From: Thermoplasmata archaeon
GTDB taxonomy: Archaea > Thermoplasmatota > Thermoplasmata > Lutacidiplasmatales > UBA184
DNA length: 10,690 bases
Direction: 5' to 3'
Assembly: GCA_030039825.1 (NCBI GenBank)
Contig: JASHUV010000167.1
Location: 1-10,690, forward strand
The position numbers and the translations under genes are program-made. Numbering within the stretch: position 1 is the first letter of the stretch; every line of letters starts with the position of its first letter. Shown in pieces: positions 1 through 5,076 of the stretch. A model generated the notes under the pieces. That model saw only the letters and a list, made by a program, of their open reading frames with translations, made no database searches and was not told the origin of the DNA.

Positions 1-111
1 ATCTCCTGGCAGCGCCACGCGCTCTCCGGGGGAGCGTTCCTCTACCTTCCCGAGGCGTTCGCGGCCGCCTGGCTCTCCCCGGACGCGCTCGCGCGCCTCG
101 GACTCGCGTGA
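1..111 (+). CDS. C-terminal fragment of an unidentified protein (5' end outside window)
   Basis: Frame 1 is open from the first base to a TGA at 109-111, giving the last 36 residues of a protein. Codon third positions are nearly all G or C, as in the confident genes nearby. The tail is rich in Ala and Leu and contains GAFLYLPEAF and ends SPDALARLGLA, which looks like a folded helical C-terminus and not random sequence. No family motif is recognisable in so short a piece. The eL41 gene starts 87 nt downstream behind its own TATA-like element, so the two are probably separate transcription units. A chance open frame is possible but less likely given the codon bias. Confidence 0.5.
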   Translation: MSWQRHALSGGAFLYLPEAFAAAWLSPDALARLGLA

Positions 112-152
112 TCCCGTTTCCGCCGATCCACCGTCGAGAAATCGGGGGAACG

Positions 153-159
153 CTTTTAA
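153..159 (+). promoter_or_regulatory. TATA-like box for eL41
   Basis: CTTTTAA stands out in GC-rich sequence. Its centre is about 43 nt before the eL41 ATG at 199. With initiation about 25-28 nt downstream of the box this predicts a leader of roughly 15 nt. There is no clear Shine-Dalgarno sequence before the ATG. Confidence 0.4.
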
Positions 160-198
160 GCGACGGCAAGTAACCCGCGCCGCTCGGGAACGTCCGGG

Positions 199-306
199 AT
201 GAAACGCAGCTCACGCGTCTGGAAGAAGCGCGGCCACATGCGCTGGAAGTGGCGCAAGAAGCGGATGCGCCGCCGCATGAGGGCCCAGAAGATGCGCCAG
301 CAGTGA
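199..306 (+). CDS. rpl41e: Ribosomal protein eL41 (L41e)
   Basis: A 35-residue, extremely basic peptide. Its core, MRWKWRKKRMRRRMRAQK, matches the single Arg/Lys-rich helix of eL41, the smallest protein of archaeal and eukaryotic ribosomes, which sits in rRNA at the subunit interface. The start at 199 adds a KRSSRVWKKRGH segment before the core. An internal ATG at 238 would give a 22-residue protein closer to the eukaryotic form. I prefer 199 because the extension keeps the same basic character and as I recall archaeal homologues carry a similar N-terminal stretch. The gene is too short for most gene callers. It converges with the zinc-binding protein gene, whose stop lies 16 nt away on the other strand. 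Confidence 0.85.
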   Translation: MKRSSRVWKKRGHMRWKWRKKRMRRRMRAQKMRQQ

Positions 307-322
307 GGGCGCGGGGCCCGGG

Positions 323-541
323 CTATCGGCCCAACCGGTCGAGCGCCCGGGCCTCTTTGGTCGACTTCTTCCACGCCTTGTAGTGGGCCCGGCAGAGCGG
401 CGCGCGCCGCCCTTCCTCCGGGAGGTCGGGGAAGGCCCGTCGGGCCTCGGCGAGCGAAAGGTGGCGGACCGAGGGCTCCCCGCACCCGGCGACGAGGCAG
501 GGCTCGGGGGCCGCGGCCTCGGCGTGGCGCGCCGGCGTCAT
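323..541 (-). CDS. Small zinc-binding protein coupled to sucCD
   Basis: A 72-residue protein of unrecognised family. It contains Cys15-x4-Cys20, then about 29 residues, then Cys50-x2-His53 (LCRAHYKAW), a layout suited to one bound zinc ion; His27 is another possible ligand. The last 20 residues are basic and Trp/Lys-rich (YKAWKKSTKEARALDR), which could favour nucleic-acid or ribosome contact, though that is speculation. The ATG at 539-541 overlaps the sucD TGA at 538-540 as ATGA, so translation is probably coupled to sucD. The same reading frame stays open further upstream, inside sucD, but that part has the arginine-rich look of a shadow frame. The overlap and the onset of a Cys/His pattern fix the start here. 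There are no membrane segments or signal peptide. Confidence 0.7.
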   Translation of the reverse strand: MTPARHAEAAAPEPCLVAGCGEPSVRHLSLAEARRAFPDLPEEGRRAPLCRAHYKAWKKSTKEARALDRLGR

Positions 542-1422
542 CGCCGACCGAGGCGCGCGAGGCGCGTCGCGACCATGTCGGGGATCTCGTAGGGGAAACG
601 CGCGATCTCGGCCCCCGCCCCCTTGAGGGCGCTGAGCTTGCTCTCCGCCGTGCCGCGGCCGCGGGCGATGATCGCCCCGGCGTGGCCCATCCGCTTCCCC
701 GGCGGGGCCGACCTCCCGGCGACGTAGGCGACGACCGGCTTCGTGAAGTTCCTCCGGATCTCCTCGGCGGCGTCCTCCTCGGCCGTCCCGCCGATCTCGC
801 CGACGAGGACGACGATGTCGGTCTCCGGGTCCGCCTCGAAGAGCGGGAGCGCGTCGACGAAGCTCGTGCCGACGACCGGGTCGCCGCCGAGCCCGAGGCA
901 GGTGCTCTGCCCGAGCCCGTGCTCCTTGAGCCCGCTCACGATCTCGTAGGTCAGCGTGCCACTGCGCGAGACGACACCGACGCGACCCGGCCGAAACACC
1001 ACGTTCGGGATGATCCCGACCTTCGATTTGCCGGGGGCGGCGATCCCCGGGCAATTCGGCCCGATGATCCGCGCGCCGCGCTCGCGCCCGTAGTGGTACA
1101 TCGAGAGCATGTCGTGGAAGGGGATGTGCTCGGTGACGATCACGGCGAGACGGATCCCGGCGTCGACGGCCTCGATGAACGCGTCGCGGGCGTAGGGGGC
1201 CGGGACGAAGATGCACGAGGCGTTCGCGGACGTCCGATCGACGGCCTCCTCGACGCTGTCGAAGACCGGCACGCCCTCGACGGTCGAACCGCCCTTGCCG
1301 GGGGTCGTGCCGGCGACGACGTTCGAGCCGAAGAGCTTCATCTGCCGCGTGTGGACCGTTCCCTGGTGGCCCGTGATCCCCTGGACGACGACACGCGTGT
1401 CGGCGTCGACGAGGACGGTCAC
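538..1422 (-). CDS. sucD: Succinate-CoA ligase, alpha subunit
   Basis: Alpha subunit (294 aa) of the TCA-cycle enzyme that interconverts succinyl-CoA and succinate with synthesis or use of a nucleoside triphosphate, acting in the cytoplasm with SucC. The N-terminal CoA-binding Rossmann domain shows VVVQGITGHQGTVHT (residues 11-25) and the GTTPGKGG loop (38-45). GPNCPG (121-126) and SRSGTLTYE (152-160) are family signatures. The phosphorylated histidine is His247 in GKRMGHAGAII, so the subunit looks catalytically complete. Length is normal for the family. The start codon is GTG at 1420-1422, inside the sucC stop (1419-1421), a 4-nt overlap implying coupled translation and 1:1 expression. The sequence alone does not settle ADP versus GDP preference. 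Confidence 0.97.
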   Translation of the reverse strand: MTVLVDADTRVVVQGITGHQGTVHTRQMKLFGSNVVAGTTPGKGGSTVEGVPVFDSVEEAVDRTSANASCIFVPAPYARDAFIEAVDAGIRLAVIVTEHIPFHDMLSMYHYGRERGARIIGPNCPGIAAPGKSKVGIIPNVVFRPGRVGVVSRSGTLTYEIVSGLKEHGLGQSTCLGLGGDPVVGTSFVDALPLFEADPETDIVVLVGEIGGTAEEDAAEEIRRNFTKPVVAYVAGRSAPPGKRMGHAGAIIARGRGTAESKLSALKGAGAEIARFPYEIPDMVATRLARLGRR

Positions 1423-2570
1423 GGCCGGCCCCCGCCGGGGGCCGCCCCGTCCGCGGCGCGCACCGCCGCCTGCACCGATTCCTTGAGGTCGGGGACGGAG
1501 GGGATCCCGGCCTCGCGGAGGATCGCCGTCCCCTCGGCCTCGTTGTTCCCCCGGATCCGGGCGACGAGAGGGAAGCGCTCCGAGGGCGGAACCTGCTTCA
1601 TCGCCTCGACGAGCCCCTTCGCGACGGTGTCGCAGCGGGTGACCCCGCCGAATATGTTGAGGAAGACCGCGCTCGGCCGCGCCTTCGCCATCAGAAGGAA
1701 CGCCTCGGTGACCTTCGCCGGGTCATCGGTGCCGCCGAGATCGAGGAAGATGCCCGGGCGACCGCCGAACTCCGCCAGCACGTCGAGCGTCGCCATCGTG
1801 AGGCCGGCCCCGTTCGCGATGACCCCGATGTTCCCGTCAAGCTGGACGAAGGCGATCCCCTTCTCGCGGGCGATCTCCTCGAGCGGGGTCCGGTCGTCCC
1901 GGATCTCGGCGTACTGGGGGTGGCGGAACGTCGCGTCGTCCTCGATGATCACCTTGGCGTCGAGCGCGACGAGGCCGTCGCCCACCACGGCGAGCGGGTT
2001 GATCTCGACGAGCTCGGCGTCCTCCGACTCGAAGGCCGCCCAGAGCCGGTCCACGAGGCCATCGAGCGCTTTGGCGGGTCCTCCGGACAGTCCGAGCGCG
2101 CGGACGACCTTCCGCTTCTCGTACCCCACGAGGCCGACGAAGGGGTGGAGCGGGAGGCGGACCAGGGCCGACTCGGCCACGGCCTCGATCTCCACGCCGC
2201 CCTGCGAGCTCGCGATCAGGACGGGCAGGCGACGGCTCCGGTCGAGCGTGATCGAGAGGTAGAGCTCCTTCGCGAGCGCGAGCTTCGGCTCGATCAGGAG
2301 CTCGCGGACCTTCTCGCCCTGGAACTCGAGCCCGAGGATCGCCGAGGCGGCGGCCTCGGCCTCCTCCGGCGCCGAGGCGAAGCGGACGGCCCCGCCCTTC
2401 CCCCGTCCGCCGGCGAGGACCTGCGCCTTGATCACGCACGGGAGGGGGACGCCGCCGTTGCGAAGGAGGGCCCCGGCCTCCGGCGCCGAACGGACGACGC
2501 GGCCGTTCGGGGTCGGGATCCCGTACTTCTGGAAGATCTCCTTACCGCGCCATTCGGCGAGCTTGACCAT
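1419..2570 (-). CDS. sucC: Succinate-CoA ligase, beta subunit (ADP-forming type)
   Basis: Beta subunit (383 aa). Residues 1-230 form the ATP-grasp part, with the nucleotide loop KAQVLAGGRGKGGAV (48-62) and EINPLAVV near 205. The C-terminal ligase/CoA domain carries LDGNIGVIANGAGLTMATLD, FLDLGGTDD and NIFGGVTRCD, all diagnostic of SucC. The start ATG at 2568-2570 agrees with the usual MKLxEYxGKxLF-type N-terminus (here MVKLAEWRGKEIFQKYGIP). A GGAG motif lies 9 nt upstream and a TATA box sits at 2605-2612. The gene is first of a three-gene unit (sucC, sucD, zinc protein) and lies 35 nt after coaBC. Length and motifs are ordinary, with no sign of damage. Confidence 0.97.
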   Translation of the reverse strand: MVKLAEWRGKEIFQKYGIPTPNGRVVRSAPEAGALLRNGGVPLPCVIKAQVLAGGRGKGGAVRFASAPEEAEAAASAILGLEFQGEKVRELLIEPKLALAKELYLSITLDRSRRLPVLIASSQGGVEIEAVAESALVRLPLHPFVGLVGYEKRKVVRALGLSGGPAKALDGLVDRLWAAFESEDAELVEINPLAVVGDGLVALDAKVIIEDDATFRHPQYAEIRDDRTPLEEIAREKGIAFVQLDGNIGVIANGAGLTMATLDVLAEFGGRPGIFLDLGGTDDPAKVTEAFLLMAKARPSAVFLNIFGGVTRCDTVAKGLVEAMKQVPPSERFPLVARIRGNNEAEGTAILREAGIPSVPDLKESVQAAVRAADGAAPGGGRP

Positions 2571-2604
2571 CCGCGCCCACTCCGGGCGCGGCCGAGACGG
2601 GCCG

Positions 2605-2612
2605 TCTATAAA
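2605..2612 (-). promoter_or_regulatory. TATA box for sucC-sucD-zinc protein, overlapping the coaBC stop
   Basis: On the minus strand this reads TTTATAGA, the most AT-rich octamer nearby. Its centre is 38 nt from the sucC ATG, predicting a start near 2580-2583 and a leader of 10-13 nt that just includes the GGAG ribosome-binding motif. The box overlaps the coaBC TAG stop codon (2606-2608), so the end of coaBC doubles as promoter for the next unit. Confidence 0.6.
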
Positions 2613-3910
2613 TGGGGGCGCTGGCGGAGGCGCCGGCGCGCCGTGCGGGCGACCGCCGGCGCCGCTCGCCGGACGGTCGGCGGGCTCGGCAGGCGCCGCT
2701 CGAGCGCGTCGAGGAGGTGACCGGCGACGGCGTCCTTCGGGCCGGAGATCCAGTGCCGCGCCCCTCCCGGCCCGACGAGCAGGAAGCTCGCGGTCGCCTC
2801 ACCGAGGTTCGCCCGGTCGTTGGCCACGACCTCGTCGAGCCCGACCTCCTCGCGGAGCGTCCGAGCGCGCTCGGCGAGCGCGGATTCGGAGAGGCCGGCC
2901 TCGAGCTTGAAGCCGACGAGCAGGGTCGGGGCCGGCGCGAGCCGCCGGAGCAGAGGAAGGATCCGGGGGCCGGGACGAAGGTCGAGGCGCAGGCGCGGCG
3001 TCGTCCGGGAGGAGATCTTGCCCCGGCGCGCGTCGAGGGTGTAGTCCGCAAGGGCGGCCGGGACGAGGATCGCGTCGGCGCCCCGGAGACGCTTCTCCGA
3101 TCGGTGGACGAGCGCCTCGAGATCACCGACGGTGGACCAGCGGGTGAGCGGGACGCCGGGCGGCGGCGGGACCCGGAGGGCGCCGGCCCAGAGCTCCACC
3201 TCCGCCCCCCGAAGATACGCCTGGGCGGCCAGGGCGACCGCCGTGGCGCCCGAGCTCTCGTTCGTGATGGAGCGGACCTCGTCGATCGGCTCCCGGCTCG
3301 CGCCTCCGACCACGATGACGTGGCGGCCGCGCCAGGGTCCCTGGGCGAGCCGACGGATCACCGCGGCGGCGATCTGCTCCGGACCGGGCAGCTTCTCCTC
3401 TCCCTCCGCGGACGTCGGGGCGATGAGGCCGACCCCCCAGGATCGGAGACGATCGAGATTCTCCCGGACCGCCGGGTTGCGAGCGAGGTGCCCATGCATC
3501 GCCGGGGCGATGAGGAGGGGCACCCCGCCCCCGAGCGCGATCGAGGCGAACGAGGTGACGGCCGTATCGTCGATGCCGTGGGCGATCTTCGAGATCGTAT
3601 TCGCGGTCGCGGGCGCGATGAGCAGGAGGTCGGCGCGCCCCTCGCCCGGACCGAGGAGCGCGACGTGCTCGACGCCGCCGGTCAGCTCCCGGATCGGGGG
3701 ATGGCCGGAGGCGAAGGCGAGGGCCTCCTCCGTGATGATCTTCAGGGCGTCGGGCGTCGCCACGATGCGGACGTCGGCGCCGTGCCGGAGGAGCTCTCGG
3801 ACCATCCGAGGGACCTCGACGGCCGCGATGGACCCCGACACCCCGACGACGATGCGGCGGCCGTCGAGCAGGCGTGACTTCGTCCCGCGGATCGCCCGGC
3901 TCGGGTGCAT
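2606..3910 (-). CDS. coaBC: Bifunctional phosphopantothenoylcysteine decarboxylase / phosphopantothenate-cysteine ligase
   Basis: Cytoplasmic bifunctional enzyme (434 aa) of CoA biosynthesis. The CoaB half joins 4'-phosphopantothenate to cysteine, and the CoaC half decarboxylates the product to 4'-phosphopantetheine. CoaC (about 16-185) shows the FMN-binding GVSGSIAAVE (23-32), the probable catalytic His82 in EHVALLG, APATANT (99-105) and APAMHGHLARNP (135-146). The bacterial ACG-type active-site lid is absent and replaced by EGEEKLPG, as I recall for archaeal enzymes. CoaB (about 195-420) shows GGASREPIDEVRSITNESSG (202-221), AALADY (285-290), RGKISS and VGFKLE. The last 25 or so residues are an Arg/Pro-rich tail of unclear value. 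I start at ATG 3908-3910, with GGAGGT just before it. The frame stays open to about 4126, but that upstream part is low-complexity and unlike the family. Confidence 0.93.
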   Translation of the reverse strand: MHPSRAIRGTKSRLLDGRRIVVGVSGSIAAVEVPRMVRELLRHGADVRIVATPDALKIITEEALAFASGHPPIRELTGGVEHVALLGPGEGRADLLLIAPATANTISKIAHGIDDTAVTSFASIALGGGVPLLIAPAMHGHLARNPAVRENLDRLRSWGVGLIAPTSAEGEEKLPGPEQIAAAVIRRLAQGPWRGRHVIVVGGASREPIDEVRSITNESSGATAVALAAQAYLRGAEVELWAGALRVPPPPGVPLTRWSTVGDLEALVHRSEKRLRGADAILVPAALADYTLDARRGKISSRTTPRLRLDLRPGPRILPLLRRLAPAPTLLVGFKLEAGLSESALAERARTLREEVGLDEVVANDRANLGEATASFLLVGPGGARHWISGPKDAVAGHLLDALERRLPSPPTVRRAAPAVARTARRRLRQRPHL

Positions 3911-3985
3911 CGACCTCCCCGACGGCCCGTCCGAGACGGACCCTCCCTCAAATCGGAATCGGCCCGCGCCGTGCGGGCGGCCGGC

Positions 3986-3996
3986 ACCTAAAGTGC
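3986..3996. promoter_or_regulatory. AT-richer core of the divergent coaBC / HAD intergenic region
   Basis: CACCTAAAGTG is the best TATA-like element between the two divergent genes, and it reads CACTTTAGGTG on the other strand, so it could serve either side. For the plus strand it predicts initiation near 4015-4018, just at an in-frame GTG at 4018, or a leader of about 80 nt to the preferred ATG at 4096. A second weak candidate for coaBC is CCGATTTGAG on the minus strand near 3948-3957. Neither is certain. Confidence 0.3.
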
Positions 3997-4095
3997 GCGA
4001 ACGGCTCGGAGCCGACCGTGACGACCCGCCGACAACGGGGAACGGTCGGGTCCCCGGAGCTCCCGGCGCCCTCCGAAGGAGGGGCCGGGCTTCCG

Positions 4096-4884
4096 ATGGC
4101 GACGAGCCACCTCTCGGAGCTCTCACGACCCGTGATCCGCGAGGAGCCCCCGCCGGAGCCGAGACGGCTCGAGCGAGGTCTCGTCGTCTTCGACCTCGAC
4201 GGGACGATCCTCGACGACATCGGGCTCATCGGGGACGTCGCCGGCGATGTTCTGTCGAAGGCGTTCGGCACGCCGACGGAGGAGGGACGGCTCCACTACC
4301 TCGCCACGACCGGGATGCCGTTCGAGGCCCAACTCGCCCAGCTCTATCCGGAGGCGCCGCCCGAGCTGCGGGATCAGACGGCCCGGATCTTCCACACCCG
4401 GAAGGTCGCCGAGGCGTACGCCGAGGCCGGGGTCTTCCCCGAGGTCCCGAGGCTCCTCAAGAGGCTCTCCGCCGACGGATGGACGCTCGCGGTCTCGACC
4501 GGGGCCGAGCGCGAGATGGCCGACCTCGTGCTCGAGCGGGAGGGACTGCGGTACTGGTTCGAGGCGGTCCTCGGTTCGGGCCAAGGGACGAAGCGCGAGC
4601 ACCTCGCCGAGTTCCGGCGGCGCTTTCCCGCCGCTCCCCTCTTCCTCGTCGGGGACTCCCGCTTCGACATGGAGGTCGGTTCCGAGACGCCCGGAACGGT
4701 CGCGATCGGGCGCGCCACGAGCCTGCTCGGCTGGACCTTGACCCCCGACGACCTCAAGCGGTGGGGGGCGCGGTGGGCGAACTACTCGCTCGCCGAACTA
4801 CCGGACGCCCTCCCGGAGCTCCTCGCCCACCGTGACCGAACGACCGGGACCACCGCCGGACGGCGCCGATCGAGGAAAGGGTAG
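4096..4884 (+). CDS. HAD-superfamily phosphatase, phosphoglycolate-phosphatase-like
   Basis: A 262-residue HAD hydrolase with all four catalytic motifs: I, VFDLDGTILD (nucleophile Asp33, acid/base Asp35); II, AVSTGAE (Ser in SxG); III, the Lys in GTKREH; IV, VGDSRFDME. The insertion after motif I is an alpha-helical C1 cap, as in Gph and beta-phosphoglucomutase-like enzymes, so the substrate is probably a small phosphorylated metabolite, unidentified. The ATG at 4096 has AAGGAGGGG about 12 nt upstream. An alternative GTG at 4018 would add 26 residues and fit a leaderless transcript from the TATA-like element at 3986-3996; I rate it second because the added residues are Pro/Gly/Arg-rich. The TAG stop (4882-4884) directly abuts the tRNA-His gene on the opposite strand. 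The final 25 or so residues are disordered and basic. Confidence 0.85.
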   Translation: MATSHLSELSRPVIREEPPPEPRRLERGLVVFDLDGTILDDIGLIGDVAGDVLSKAFGTPTEEGRLHYLATTGMPFEAQLAQLYPEAPPELRDQTARIFHTRKVAEAYAEAGVFPEVPRLLKRLSADGWTLAVSTGAEREMADLVLEREGLRYWFEAVLGSGQGTKREHLAEFRRRFPAAPLFLVGDSRFDMEVGSETPGTVAIGRATSLLGWTLTPDDLKRWGARWANYSLAELPDALPELLAHRDRTTGTTAGRRRSRKG

Positions 4885-4992
4885 GGCCGGGACCGAGACT
4901 CTCCGGAAACGGGGGCGGACCCCGCTTCCCTTTGAACCCGGGTCGAGGGATCCACAGTCCCCCAGGATAGGCCAAGCTACCCCATCCCGGCC
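4885..4992 (-). tRNA. tRNA-His (GUG anticodon) with a T-loop intron
   Basis: Read on the minus strand. The 7-bp acceptor stem is perfect: GCCGGGA (4991-4985) with TCCCGGC (4892-4886). A G is encoded at 4992, the -1 position typical of tRNA-His, opposite C73 (4885). D arm: GGGTAGCTTGGCCTATCCT. The anticodon stem GGGGA/TCCCT encloses CTGTGGA (4957-4951), giving anticodon GTG (4955-4953). Variable region CGAC. The T-stem CCGGG leads into TTCAAA, but its partner CTCGG appears only 33 nt later, after the inserted 4899-4930. Exon 1 is 4992-4931 (62 nt) and exon 2 is 4898-4885 (14 nt). The spliced product is 76 nt including G-1, with a 7-nt T-loop TTCAAAT and a T-stem with one G-U pair. CCA is not encoded. 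The gene touches the HAD stop codon. Confidence 0.88.
4899..4930 (-). other. 32-nt bulge-helix-bulge intron at tRNA position 59/60
   Basis: Removing these bases restores the T-arm. The pre-tRNA folds as a near-canonical bulge-helix-bulge. The outer helix is the T-stem CCGGG/CTCGG. The central 4-bp helix is TTCA/GGAG, with T-G, T-A and C-G pairs plus one A-G mismatch. The 3-nt bulges are AAG and AGT, each cut after its second base. The inner helix is GGAAGCGGGG/CCCCGTTTCC, 10 bp with one G-U pair and a 5-nt loop TCCGC. The cut positions predicted from the bulges agree with those needed to rebuild the T-arm, two independent lines of evidence. Boundaries shifted by one base (exon 1 ending in G) would also give a 7-nt loop. 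Confidence 0.8.
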
Positions 4993-5014
4993 GCGGTCGG
5001 CCGACCGGGTTCGA

Positions 5015-5022
5015 TATTGAAA
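5015..5022 (-). promoter_or_regulatory. TATA-like box for tRNA-His
   Basis: On the minus strand this reads TTTCAATA. Its centre is about 26-27 nt before the G-1 nucleotide, matching the spacing expected if transcription starts at or next to the mature 5' end. It is the only AT-rich patch between polX and the tRNA. Confidence 0.5.
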
Positions 5023-5076
5023 GCCTTTCGGAGCGCGAGCCGCTCGCGAGCGTCGGCGGAACGGCTCGTCGGTCCC

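Noticed and set aside
682..2262. Long plus-strand open frame antisense to sucC and sucD
   Set aside because: It mirrors two clear enzyme genes. Its translation is Arg/Asp/Pro-rich low-complexity sequence with no motif, as expected from third-position GC bias.
3911..4126. N-terminal extension of coaBC to an upstream ATG
   Set aside because: The added 72 residues are Ser/Gly/Arg/Pro-rich, unlike the family, and would overlap the promoter region and start of the divergent HAD gene.
4905..4929. Hairpin after the HAD gene as an intrinsic terminator
   Set aside because: The stem lies within the tRNA-His intron on the opposite strand and has no T-run after it. The splice structure explains it better.
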